The notes beneath the pieces are model-generated. The model saw nothing but the letters and a program-made list of their open reading frames with translations, did not search any database and was not told where the DNA came from. Source: Neostapfia colusana (Eukaryota > Streptophyta > Magnoliopsida > Poales > Poaceae). Taken from it: a DNA stretch of 64,000 bases. Within the stretch, counting starts at the first letter, position 1; every line of letters begins with the position of its first letter. Positions 10,863-21,018 of this stretch are shown piece by piece. Position numbers and translations under genes: made by a program. The stretch is from positions 19,943,501-20,007,500 of the forward strand of contig JASWHV010000011.1 of assembly GCA_030760725.1 (NCBI GenBank), in the 5' to 3' direction.

Positions 10863-12536
10863 CTATTGATTACTAGCCCCTCCACTACCTCCGGGAGCGA
10901 AGCAGTTATCCTGCCGCGGCGAACCTGGCGCCCTTAGCTGTGGCGATGGAGTCTGAGCCTCCGTCCCTGATCCCTGCGAAACACATTGACATATGTACAA
11001 GTTTACAATTCTTTTTCTAGGTTCATTAGGATTCTTAGCGGTTGGGGCTTCCACTTAATGTAACTTTCTTTTTATACCTGTACTCCAGGAAACTTCTCCT
11101 GTGGTGGCGACGGCTCCAGCATGAACGGAGGTGGCTGCCACAACGGTATCTGGATTTGCTGCCCTTGCTGTCGAGCTAGCGCCTGTCATTTCAAAAATTA
11201 CAATTTACAAAACCAATTGAAATGCAATGTAATTAAAGTATAATTGTATGTTTCTTACTTCCATTGCCGCTTGCAATACCTAATTAACTAATGTTTGACT
11301 AGCTATTTGCCTGATAGAGGCATAAGACTCTTTGATCTTCCTCCTCCGGTTCAACCTCCTCTCCCTCCGACCACCATAGATGGCATTCGGGATCGAATCG
11401 GGGAGGGTATCAGGGAGAAGATGGCCAGAGAGCAAGGAGTCAAACACCGACGCTATGGCTCCCTTTATTGAACCGTAAATTTAGGTGGAGGACTTCATGT
11501 GAGGGCGGCGATGGCGCGGGGTGGTCGTGTCTAGGCCTGATGAGATAGGGAGTTAGCTCAGGGACAGGTTCGGGGAAGAAGATCGACTGTGGGGGGTGCT
11601 CACCTAGGCCACAGCTCAGGCGTGGAGGCTCTTTGCCAGAACTGACACGGCATTTGCGGGAGAGCGGTGTGGAGGCAGGGCGCCGATGGTCGGAGCAGGG
11701 TGAGTTCACCGGGCGCCCCTTTAAAGACAGCGGGGGAGAGGAGAGGGATGGCCAACACTCATCGCAGATGATTATAATGGTGATGCGATGGAACTATGCT
11801 CGCCACTGTACTTTGAGCAAGCTGCTGGAGGTGTCCTAGCACCTGGTGTGGCTCAGTCGATGGAACTACATGGGCAGTGACTGAGCGAGGCACAGTGGTG
11901 ATGTGGCAGCTTAGGCAGCGGCCATCTGCTCCGAGCAAGCTGCTTAATGAGTCTCAACACATGGCAGTCGATTGGACTCCGTGATCAGTGGCTCAGCAAG
12001 GCACAGAAGCAAGGCGACAACTCGGTCAGTGCCATATAGGACGCATGGTACGCCATGGCAGCCCTGTTGTTCTCTCACTCTCTCGCCAAGGCCTCCTCCT
12101 GCCGAGCCATGCTCTCCCGAAGCGCCATGACTTCGAGATCTCTCTCGGTGACACGGCGGCTGGAGGAGCCTGCGCCAGCAGCCGAAGACTGCGAGGAGCT
12201 GCCTCTCGCAGGTCATGCCTCCCTAGAGTTGACGACTCTAGAGAATATGGCAAGCCTAAAAAACGAATCAATTCAAGGTAAAATTAAATAATCTTGAATT
12301 GAAAACAATGAAAGTAAATGAATTCACCTTCCGTGTGCTTTTCCACCTCCGCTTGCATTCGCGGCTTGAGGGTCGATGTTGGGGGAGTTTTCCCAATCGA
12401 ACCCTTCGCCGTGTATCCTCAAAGCCTCTTGCCCATACCTAGTCTGAAAAACAATGAAATTGTGTAAGTTCAACAACATATATAGTGTCAAATAATTTCA
12501 GAGGTCATGAAACTTACCAGGCGCTCCGCTCAACGA
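10863..12536 (-). pseudogene. Degenerate tnpA-like gene (3' exons) within the CACTA element
   Basis: On the minus strand several segments have splice borders and matching phase. One exon of about 120 bp (12326-12445, TRYGQEALRIHGEGFDWENS) has acceptor TTTTCAG and donor GTGAAT. An exon ends at 11259 (GGRRERRLNRRRKIKESYAS...QAAME, donor GTAAG) with one internal TAG. Exon 11078-11182 (ALARQQGQQIQIPLWQPPP) has AG/GT borders. The last exon 10863-10973 ends GGASNQ and a stop. The last three join in one frame. The composition (basic, then Gln/Pro-rich tail) suggests the plant tnpA/Transposase_24 type, but I have no direct match. The upstream part (12050-12280) is open only in conflicting frames. Confidence 0.42.
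11790..12045. repeat. Diverged copies of the 124-bp tandem repeat inside the CACTA element
   Basis: GAGCAAGCTGCT recurs at 11815 and 11933, 118 bp apart. The units contain GATTGGACTCC, GTGGCTCAGCAAGGCACAGA and similar strings that match the array at 7119-7497. Confidence 0.7.
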
Positions 12537-12836
12537 CATATAAATAGTACTTTTAAACACTCAAACAATCGAAACAATAATCAATTAAACTATTAACTCA
12601 TAAGCATTAATCATCTAAGCAATTAACAACTCATCTAAACAAACATAATTACCGTAGTTAACAAGCTTATCAATTCTAAGCAATAAAAAACACCTAGCTA
12701 GCAATTCAAATAAACCTGGGCAATAATTAAACCTAAGCATATAAATTCATCTAAATCTAAATAATTAGCCACTAAACAATCAAAAACAAACAAGCATAAT
12801 CTAAACAATTGGTAATTAAAAAACCAAACTTTCTAG

Positions 12837-13289
12837 ATGGGGAGGGAGGCGGGTTACTTACCTCACGGTGGAGGCGGCACGGCGAGCGGCACACGGCGAG
12901 GCGGGCAGCGGACGGCGTGGAGGCGGACCGGCACGGCGCCGCGGCGCACAGCGCGACGGGCGCATGTCCGGGCGGTGCGGCGACGTGGCAGCGTGGTGGG
13001 GGCGGTGCAGCGAGGCTGCGGCAGCCGGGGCGGGGTGGAGGCTGGGGCGGGGACCTCCAGGGCGGAGGCGGATGGCGGCGGTGGCGGCCGGGCGGCGGCG
13101 GCTGACTGGCGGGCGGGTGGCGGCTGGGGCGCCGGCTGGCGGGGGCGGTCGGGGCGGCGGCCGGTGGGGCGGCGGCTGGCGGCGGCGGGCGGGCGACGGC
13201 CGGGGCGGAGGCTGGCGGCGGCGTTTAGAGCTGCGGGGGCTCGGGTCGGCGCAGGCGTGAATGCCCGCGCCGACCCGGGCCCGCGGGTA
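12837..13289. other. GC-rich block of the CACTA element
   Basis: Extremely G-rich low-complexity DNA on the plus strand. Long ORFs on the plus strand here are a composition artefact. On the minus strand it ends at a strong donor (CCGTGAG followed by GTAAGTAAC, near 12858), so it may be the untranslated first exon or promoter region of the tnpA-like gene. Confidence 0.4.
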
Positions 13290-13560
13290 TATAAGCCTTA
13301 TTTACGACGGCCCATGGTGTGGCCGTCGTACATAAGCTTATTTACGACAGCCTTGGTTTGGCTGTCGTATATAACTGCTATATACGACAGCCCAGGGTTG
13401 GCTGTCATATATAACAAGTATATACGACAGCCATATACTAAACGACGGCTTGTACTGTCGTATATAAACTTATATATGACAGCCTCTGCTGACCGTCGAA
13501 TGTAAGTTTATATACGACAGCTAGCCGTCGTATGTTATACAGGCTGTCGTATGTTCCCCT
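13290..13560. repeat. Right subterminal repeat array of the CACTA element
   Basis: About a dozen TATATACGACRGC-type motifs in both orientations, mirroring the left end. Confidence 0.85.
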
Positions 13561-13783
13561 GTTTCCTGTAGTGCAAACAAAGAACAATGATCAGCTAATG
13601 TGTGAGAGAATACAAACCAAGAGCTCAATGTCAAGAAGAACGACTCTCTCCTTGATCCAATCTCTAATCCTCAAAAACATAATCTTTCTCGGCTTAGAAT
13701 TAGTGGAGAGAGGCAGTTTTTGTGCTCTTGAGGCGTGCGGCGGCGATGGAAATCATGTCTCGTGTTTGTTGGCTGTGCACCTC

Positions 13784-13802
13784 TATTTATATAAGTTTTC
13801 CA
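13784..13802 (-). promoter_or_regulatory. TATA box of the sirevirus G LTR
   Basis: The minus strand reads ACTTATATAAATAGAGG directly downstream (in element orientation) of the palindrome cluster, the standard layout of a sirevirus U3. Confidence 0.7.
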
Positions 13803-13814
13803 AAAACCCTGGTG

Positions 13815-14215
13815 GCCGGACTAGTCCACTATGTTCACCGGACTAGTCCGGTGTGCCGTGTACAATTTTCGTGTTACATGCGTGACAGTTGAAACCCTGA
13901 TTTGATGTATTTACAGAAAGTTGAACGGACTATTCCGGTGTAAAGGAAATGCCAATTCCAGAGAGTTGAACGGACTAGTCCGGTTTCTGGGCAGACTAGT
14001 CCGGTGCAAGGTGAATGTTGATTCCATAGAGTTGAACGGACTAGTCCGGTTTCTGAGCGGACTAGTCCAGTGCAAGGTGAATGTTTGTTCCAGAGAGTTG
14101 AATGGACTAGTCCGGTTTCTGAGCGGGCTAGCCTGGTGCACGTGTTGTGAGGCAACAGAATGTTTAACGGACTAGTCCGGTTTCAGGGCCGACTAGTCCG
14201 GTGCACGTGTTGTGA
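13815..14215. repeat. Palindrome cluster and 66-bp tandem repeat in the sirevirus G U3
   Basis: About eleven intact or near-intact copies of CCGGACTAGTCCGG. Much of it is a tandem repeat: TTGAACGG/TTGAATGG recurs at 13966, 14032 and 14098 (66 bp apart) with a further copy near 14163, and each unit carries two palindromes. This placement upstream of the TATA box is known for Sireviruses. Confidence 0.85.
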
Positions 14216-14496
14216 GTGATTGTGATATGTTTTAATATCTTACCCATACGCAAGGATATTGAGCTCTTGAGATGTGTCTCTCACACACATCCTATACATG
14301 TATGTATATATTTTTCTTGGCTCATGAATCTATTCGTTCCCTTTTTCTTCATCACTTGATTTTTCACCTTTTTTAGTGCACCACTTCTACCTTACACGAG
14401 TTAATCTGCATTCATCTCAACAAGTTCGTTAGGATCTCGATTCATTTGTCATCAATCGTCCAAAACACACAAGGGAATGCCTAGATGCACTTTCAA

Positions 14497-14513
14497 TCTC
14501 CCCCTTTTTGGTG
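14497..14513 (-). promoter_or_regulatory. Polypurine tract of sirevirus G
   Basis: The minus strand reads CAAAAAGGGGGAGA immediately before the LTR start. Confidence 0.8.
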
Positions 14514-14825
14514 ATTGATGACAACCAACTGAGATTGCATAATTAATGATAACATTTGATTTTCATAAGTGTGCATATATGAGAATGACAAATGAGTATA
14601 AGAACCTCTCACATATATGCACCCTTTATGGTGGGATGCCTAAAAGTGTGTGAAACAGAATGTGACATCCATGAGACTTCAAAAACAAAAATCATCACAT
14701 CGATATTGAATAGGCATCACACATTCATGAGACATCAAAAAAAATTTCATGAGACTTCAAAATACATGTCCATGTCCATCACACATCCTTAAGGTTTACC
14801 ATAAGATAACTTAACATAAATCTCA

Positions 14826-14850
14826 ATCTCTCCTCCTTTGGCATCAAGGC
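14826..14850 (-). promoter_or_regulatory. Second upstream purine tract of sirevirus G
   Basis: The minus strand reads TGCCAAAGGAGGAGAGATTGAG, a copy of the sirevirus upstream polypurine motif just after the end of the last ORF. Between the two tracts (14514-14825) I see only AT-rich non-coding DNA. Confidence 0.6.
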
Positions 14851-14877
14851 ACCAAAAAAGGGAAAAATTGAGTGGAA

Positions 14878-16187
14878 TCACTCATCGCCACTCTCTTCCT
14901 CACTCTCGGTCCTATCTTCATCGTCATCTTCATCATCATCTTCATGACCTTGCTGAGGAGGAGGGGTGGAGACACCTGCAAGTCCAAAAGACCTAAATTC
15001 TTGTTCGGTGAGTGGAGCCATTTCTATGAAGTCTTCTTCAGAGTCCTCAAAGATCTGTGGTGATCCAACTGACTCAATCTCCAGCTCCTCACATATGGCT
15101 TTGATGTTTCCCTTCATGTATCTTTGATGTCTTTTTCTGGCCAAACTCTCCTTGTGTTGCCTAACTTCAATTTTGCGACAACAGCCAAAAATAGAAGACA
15201 ACATTTTTAGCATACCACTAGAGGACTCTCTTGAAGGTGGAGGGATACGAGTAGGTATAGGCTCTGACGCCCTTGAGCCTTCATGAGCATAGGGCACAAT
15301 GTAGACTCTAGGCTTCTGGGCTTGAGGCCAGTGTGAGAGACATCTTTGACAAACTCCAGTCCCGTTACCTTCTCAATCATATACATGACATAGGGTGCAT
15401 AGCGACAGGACCTGTTTGCAGTGATGGGATATTCACAATGTCATTGTAGATGTACTCAAAGACATTGAAAGTCCTCTTCTTGCTTATCACTTTCATCAAT
15501 GTCCTCAGAGTCCCTTGGATTGTCCCTGCATCACCATCCTTTGGAGCTATGGTCTTTCTCAAGATCCTATTGAGTACGGCAAAGAACGACTTCAAGTATT
15601 TGGTGGTGGGGGGTACATATGGCATTCTTGTATCATGCAAGAATTCTAGCTCATTCTTTTCCAAAGGCTTCAGGTTGTGAATGACAATCTCATTGTCCAG
15701 GGTGCGTTCAAGATGAAGAATATTTGCAAATTCTTCATAGGTGATATTGTATCAGGATCCATGTGTCATCCAGTTCATCTCATCCCCATCATCATGGGCA
15801 AAGTAGAGAGTAAAGTAGAACTGCGTGATTACCTCATTGTTTCAGTCGTACTAAAAAGAAAGGAGGTCCTTCAACCCATGCCTCTCCAATGCCTCTAGTA
15901 CCTCATGATAGGCTTGGCATTTCTTGGACTTCAGGTAGTCAATGTTGACCCACTGACTCTCGACCACAGGATTCTTCATCTTCATGTAGACATGCTCATA
16001 GTAGTCAGTATGGAAGTTGCTCCAGAACCTAGGGTCTGCACTTTGCTTTAGCTGCCCATAGACTTGAACTTTCCTGAGGTTGTCGGCCAGCTCACTCCCC
16101 TTTCCAGCAAAGTCATCACTTGATGGCTGCCTATTGCGGTGAATGGGGGCTTTCTCCTTCAAGGGACCAATAGGACCACTAGCAAGT
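14878..16187 (-). pseudogene. Degenerate ORF in the position of the sirevirus env-like gene (element G)
   Basis: One broken protein can be followed on the minus strand from 16187 to 14878. It starts in a segment with FWSNFHTDYYEHVYMKMKNPVVESQWV and YHEVLEALERHGLKDLL. It then continues through FYFTLYFAHDDGDEMNWMT (stop near 15752), VLNRILRKTIAPKDGDAG, a stop near 15377-15379 and a frame change, and an acidic C-terminus rich in Asp/Glu (HEDDDEDDDEDR). It lies between where pol should be and the polypurine tracts, which is the env-like slot of sireviruses. I see no clear membrane segment or signal peptide. I do not recognise the family with certainty. The upstream part is cut by the LTR of E at 16188. 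Confidence 0.5.
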
Positions 16188-16227
16188 TGTAACACCCTCA
16201 AATTCATTTCCATGAATTGCATACATT

Positions 16228-16665
16228 TTTCATGTAGAGAAACATTACAAAAGAAGTAGAAATGGAGAAAGAACTATAGAAATGGAGAAAGAACCACAGA
16301 AATGGAGAAAAGAACCATAGAAATGGAGAAAGGACCATAGAAATGGAGGAAGGACCATACAAATGGAGAAAGAACCATAGAAATGGAGAAAGAACCATAG
16401 AAATGTAGGAAGGAACCATAGAAATGGATGAAAACCATAGAAATGAAGAAGGGAATATATAAATGGAGAGTGGGGCATAGAAATGGAGAAGGGCGATGTA
16501 GAAATGGAGAATGGGACATAGAAATGTAGAGGGGAATGTAGAAATGCAGAATGGGACATAGAAATAGAGAGGGGGATGTAGAAATGAAGAATGGGACATA
16601 GAAAATGAGAGGGGAATGTAGAAATGAAGCAAGTGACATAGAAATGGTGAGGAATGGGAAAATGA
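16228..16665. repeat. Minisatellite in the E LTR, ~20-bp unit, roughly 20 copies
   Basis: Variants of ATAGAAATGGAGAAAGAACC repeat in register to ~16440. After that the array alternates GTAGAAATG.. and ATAGAAATG.. units as a ~40-bp dimer. It lies in U3 upstream of the TATA box. Confidence 0.9.
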
Positions 16666-16872
16666 TAGCGGAAATAAGCCATTCCCAAATTTCCCCAAAT
16701 TTCCGCCAAATTATCCAAATTCCGCAATTCCCAAAAAGGGGAATTTTCCCCCACGATTTGGGGATAAAATCCCCAAGGCTGCCGCACCACAAGAGATAAG
16801 TTTATTAAGATCCAAAAAAATTGAATAGGACTCTTATTTGAGCTCCAATTGGAGTAGGACTCTCCTTTTCCC

Positions 16873-16886
16873 CCTTATAAATATAA
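16873..16886 (+). promoter_or_regulatory. TATA box of the E LTR
   Basis: CCCTTATAAATATAACCCCC, a strong TATA box about 690 bp into the LTR, leaving over 2 kb of R/U5. Confidence 0.65.
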
Positions 16887-19061
16887 CCCCCACCCCTTGG
16901 CCGACCCCTCTCTCTTTTGGTCGTCCCCCCTGCTGCCAAGCCCCCTTCCTTGCTGCCAAGTCGCCAAGTTCCCCCTTGCCGTTATTCAGCCGCCGTCGAG
17001 CCCTGTCGAGCCCCACCGTCGCCGGAGAAGAAGCCTGACAATCTGTCCTACCAAAAATTTTCATAGAAAAATTCCCCACTACTTCCATTGCTAGGAGGAA
17101 GGCCCTGCCACCAAAAGGAAGTGAGGTAGGTCCCCATTACCCATCTTACGATGTCGCCGCTGTTTCTACACATCCATTTTCTTTGCCCCTTCGAGCAGAA
17201 ACTTTTACGTGTGGACAGATCGTGTTTTGATCAATTTTTGACGGTGAAATTGATCTAGATCTTGAAGTAAGATCATCAACATGTCCAAACTTGATCCCTA
17301 CACCCTTGTTCATCATAAAACCCCATTAAAGCCCATTAAAACATGCAAGAACACGTACAAACTTGTTTAATAAAACAGCACCATAGGATTTGCATTCATC
17401 TACCCCATTGCATCTTGAGTAAAGTTTGTGCATGATGTTTGATTTCTGTAAATTTTGTATGTGCGTGGTCGTGAGTAGAAGGACAAGCTCAAGAGGCCAT
17501 CTACGAGGAACTACAGCACCAAGACTTGGAGACACTCGAACAACAAGAACCACGGGAGCAAGGCAAGTGCCCCTTGACCATATTGATCCTATGTTTTGAA
17601 ACTGTTTTGTTTGCGAAAACTCGTATGCTTGAGTCAACTTGATGGGAAACCCTTTTATAGGAGTTTACTAGTTTTGTTAACCATCCTTGTTGCCGGGAAA
17701 GTTGATGAGTCGGGTATGGTCGTTTTTCCTTTTTGCTTCGCTTAATCTACGGGATATGGGAAGCTGAAATAAAACATGTCTAGCTACTGCACTCATATGA
17801 ATAATGATGATGAGAACTTGATGATGTTAATGAGCATGGGATCAGGGAGATCTAGGCAAGCTTGGCTCATGGATGTTGCTGAATGAGATGGTGTTTTACT
17901 TGCCGTAGATCTAAGGACCGGTTCATGCGGGAATATGCTAGGAAAACAGTGCCACCACAAGGCCAAGTATGGGTGCGGCTTAGCTGATTAATTAGGTGTG
18001 TTGCTAGCTTGTTATGGACCGTGGATGGCACGGGGAATGGGAGTCGAGGAGGACTGCCCTGGGAACTGCATGACACAAGAGGGGTCCCATGGGTGGGAGA
18101 ATGGTGATTCGAGCCTGCCGGTGAAACCTTAGTGAGTCCATACATCTAGTAGCCCCTTTGTAAAGGCTATTTTGTGTTCTCTTGGCCATACACCAACGGT
18201 TGTGTACTGGTATAATGGAGGTTCTGCGGTCTCCGACGGGTGACGAAATCATGAACTTTTGGGTAAAGTGGTGCCACCTCTGTAGAGTGTAAAACTATCA
18301 TGATAGCCGTGCTTCCGGTCACAAGCACCTGGCCATCTTCCATGATTAGAGAGAAAACTTGGGATGGTTATTTGGTATGGTAATCGTATGGTCATCGGGA
18401 TTGGTTTTGGGACTGTTTTGAGTCATGACAATGAGTTTGGTTTCGGTTATATGAGTATGAGATGGTTGTAAATATTTATGAGCATGAGATTAACTTGAGA
18501 AAGATTAATGGCTGGTTGAGACTTCATAAATGGTGAATTAATGTGAAGGAATATTGCTGTTTTACTTGGTTATGTTGGGATTTAATTCACATAGAAATAG
18601 TTGCTGTTTTTACCATGTTTGTGAAATAAAATTTGCTTGCTGCAATGGGCCTTTTTATTCCAAACCTTGTTGAAAGCTACATGTCATACTTTTCCCGCAC
18701 TTGCTGAGTACGACATGTACTCACCCTTGCATTACCACATAAACATCAGCTACAGGAGATGAGTACTTTGAGGACCATGTGGAGTACTAGGGGTGCGAAC
18801 TACCGTCAACATGCCTGTGGAGATGAAGATTTGAGCCTGCTGTCTTAGCCATTTTCAGCCATTGTTTAGAGTCTTCCCTGCAAGAATAAGTTAGATATTC
18901 ATGAGTGAGACAATGAGTCGATGTAATAAAGTACTTAAACATTATTTGTATGTGGTTATATTCTGAATTTAGTTTGTAGAATACATGTGTATGTGCGATG
19001 AACATCCTGGGCATACATATGCATTCACTTGGTTCTATTTTCGGAACCGGGTGCCATAGAT

Positions 19062-19074
19062 TGGTATCAGAGCC
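19062..19074 (+). promoter_or_regulatory. Primer binding site of element E
   Basis: TGGTATCAGAGCC complements the 3' end of initiator Met-tRNA and lies 5 bp after the LTR. Confidence 0.88.
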
Positions 19075-19324
19075 ACGTTGACCGTAGGACGCAAGCCTGG
19101 GTAGAATGGACACTCTAAAAACATAGGCACACCCCTCTAAACTGCTATTTTCAAAAATTGCTTGCTGCTGCACTTTACTTGTCAATTCAGCCACCGCAAA
19201 GTGCTACTTTCAGTCCCTCCTTTTCTCTTCTTTTGGACAGCAACACCTTTGCTCTGTTGCTCCATAGCTTCTGAAGGAGTTATTTCTTCCATCTCTAAAG
19301 CTTCTCATGTCTTATTTATAGATT

Positions 19325-20087
19325 CTGGTAACCAGGATCACAGCACGCATAAGAACTCGTCCACCACCACGTGGGAGTGCTCTTGACCCCATTGAGGTGT
19401 CCGATTGACCATATTGGGAGGAAGTGAAGACGGAACCTCGTGATGAATATGAATTCAATAGATATATGCATGATGAAGAGGATCCGGAGGAGGTGGAACC
19501 ATTCGAAGACGATATGGAGGATGATCCACAAGAACAGCATTGGTACGAACCTCAAGAGGAGTTTCACGCGGGCTTACACCCCGTGGAGCCTCATGAAGCT
19601 ATGACTGGAGGAGATGAACCCGAGGAGGAGCCACCCCTTGCTGAGACCAATAATAAAGGTGATGAATGGTTAACCATTCAGTTCAAGAATTTTGGTCTGC
19701 CGGAACGGAAGGAGGACACATATCCAGGGAGCTCAAAGAATTTCTGGATTGCTGCAGCTTATACCCGGAGGATCTCCTCAAGAAAGTCCGTTGTCTTGGA
19801 CATGAAGAGTGGAAGACTAACGTAACCATCCTATCTAACGGTAGGGTTGTCACTCGGCACTTCACACCCACATGGAGAGCTACAAGGGCAGAAGCTATCG
19901 ATGATGCTGCACGGGAAGCACTCACCGGACTGTGCTACGCTTTCCGTGAGCATCTTGAGAATACTACTTTTGAGCTGCACCCGTATCGGAAGAGTGGTAC
20001 AATGGAGACTATTGGACCCCATGTAGGAGCTCTTTCCAACCCACAAGCTTCTGACAAGTCTCAGAGGTTGCTCGTGGAGTTAGGAAA
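19325..20087 (+). pseudogene. Pre-gag ORF of element E, first part (interrupted by element C; continues at 42372)
   Basis: Reading begins with a basic segment (VTRITARIRTRPPPRG). The likely start ATG appears as CTG at 19325. The same frame has one TGA (19406), then an acidic region (DEYEFNRYMHDEEDPEEVE) until ~19700. A frame change follows, and the other frame gives HEEWKTNVTILSNGRVVTRHF, RATRAEAIDDAAREALTGL and SQRLLVELGN up to the insertion point. It sits where A, D and F have their pre-gag ORF, but the sequence is not recognisably the same beyond layout: basic N-terminus, central part, C-terminal coiled coil. Function unknown. It is broken by a stop, a frameshift and a 22-kb insertion. Confidence 0.6.
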
Positions 20088-21006
20088 TGATGTGTACATC
20101 ACTCCTGTAGATATACACAACACTCACATGGTAGACATGCAAGGTTCAATTACTAGAGCTCGAGCACGAAAATTGAATTTAGAGGTGAGCTCGTTCCTGA
20201 ACGATTGTTTATATGTGAATTTTGAGAGTATGTTTCTACCTAATGGATTAATTATGATTAGGAACCATGGAGAGGACATGGAGATACATGGAGAGGGGTT
20301 TGGAGGCGTGGAGGACCAGAAAATACGCCAACAAGAAGTTAGAGACCGAGCCCAACTCAAACTCGAGTCCAACTCGGGCCCAGGAGAAGTCCACCTTAAA
20401 AGGGATGCACAGGAGGCATACGGACTCCGTTTTTGACGTTCTACATATGCACGGAAAGCTGAGAGGATAAACTTTCCAATGGAACTGGCCCCACGTCAAA
20501 ATTACCTGGGAGTCGATGGGGAACTCCGAAACAATATAAAGTTTAGAGTCTGTCAGGGTGTTGCATCACCTAGTTGGGCCATTGGGCCTTGTATCGAGTC
20601 CAAGTCCATTATGTACGTATATTAGGGTTAGGTCACGACCCCAGCACCCCCCTGGTCGTCCTCCAACTCCTTTATACCCCCTGGCTGCCGTCACAAACAA
20701 CGGGGTTTTGCTTAGTTACAATCTGTCATTGAACAGTGTCGCCGATCATCGGTTGTGAGACCCCAAATTCGTGATCAATTCAGTTTTGATTGCAACTTCT
20801 CTGTTCTTGCTTGTGTTCTTGATTGCGCTTGCAGGGATAAACCTTCGTGGCGAGGTCATTCGTGTGACACGGGTGATAACCAACGGAGCAGTGGTGTAGT
20901 GATTGCGGGGTTTCGTTTGCTCGGAGCCTTGGATCATCAACGTCGAGATCTCCACCCAATCAAGTTTACCCTACCTCTCGGAAGATCGGGACTCATCCTC
21001 CTATCA
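20088..21006 (+). repeat. 5' LTR of element C
   Basis: It starts TGATGTGTACATCACTCC and ends CTCCTATCA. It includes a copy of the C-terminal pol coding sequence (20088-20436), as expected when the ORF overlaps the 3' LTR. A TATA-like CTTTATACC lies near 20670. Confidence 0.92.
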
Positions 21007-21008
21007 AT

Positions 21009-21018
21009 TGGTATCAGA
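21009..21018 (+). promoter_or_regulatory. Primer binding site of element C
   Basis: TGGTATCAGA two bases after the LTR, initiator Met-tRNA type; the next base departs from the consensus. Confidence 0.8.

Larger units (their letters stand above)
10209..13573. mobile_element. CACTA (En/Spm-type) DNA transposon, 3365 bp
   Basis: The ends are CACTACAGGATTCC... and ...TTTCCTGTAGTG, an inverted CACTACAGGA terminus. It is flanked by a perfect 3-bp target duplication CAA (10206-10208 and 13574-13576), as the superfamily makes. Both ends carry dense subterminal repeats of a TATATACGACRGC motif in both orientations. Inside are spliced-looking minus-strand exons of a tnpA-like gene, but no recognisable TnpD-type transposase, so it is probably non-autonomous. 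It sits in the R/U5 part of sirevirus LTR G. Confidence 0.92.
9691..14495 (-). repeat. 3' LTR of sirevirus G (Ty1/copia), minus strand, interrupted by a CACTA element
   Basis: On the minus strand it starts TGAAAGTGCATCTAGGC beside a purine tract and ends ...ATTCACCCCCCATCTAGGCTACA. Without the CACTA insertion and its 3-bp duplication it is about 1.44 kb. In element orientation it shows clustered CCGGACTAGTCCGG palindromes (14205-13815), then a TATA box (~13795), then R/U5 containing the CACTA insertion. Palindrome clusters upstream of the TATA box and this LTR start are known Sirevirus features (Opie/Ji-like). Because the purine tracts lie to the right, this is the 3' LTR and the body of the element extends rightwards. 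Confidence 0.82.
16188..19056 (+). repeat. 5' LTR of element E (2.87 kb)
   Basis: It starts TGTAACACCC and ends CCGGGTGCCA, 5 bp before a tRNA primer site. It contains a ~20-bp minisatellite, a TATA box, a donor-like GAGGTAGGT near 17126, and a conserved block (17880-18330) recognisably related to the LTRs of A, D, F and H although the rest is unalike. The large minus-strand ORFs here are shadows of the minisatellite. Confidence 0.85.

Noticed and set aside
12837..13505. Plus-strand ORFs of up to 222 codons, Gly/Arg-rich
   Set aside because: They are made by an extreme G-rich low-complexity block of the CACTA element and run into its subterminal repeats. The plausible gene there is on the minus strand.
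10225..13560. A CRISPR-like array, suggested by regular short repeats
   Set aside because: The motifs are subterminal repeats of a CACTA transposon in a plant genome; spacing and orientation vary and there are no cas genes.
13874..14175. Repetitive ORFs on both strands
   Set aside because: They follow the 66-bp palindrome repeat; no coding value.
15851..16222. The first ~12 codons (MQFMEMNLRVLQ) of the minus-strand ORF at the G/E border
   Set aside because: They lie in the LTR of E (from 16188) and are not part of the older sirevirus protein.
16204..16792. Three overlapping minus-strand ORFs of 164-181 codons full of Phe/His/Ser
   Set aside because: They are translations of the ~20-bp minisatellite in the E LTR; all three frames are open because the repeat contains no stop, not because of coding.
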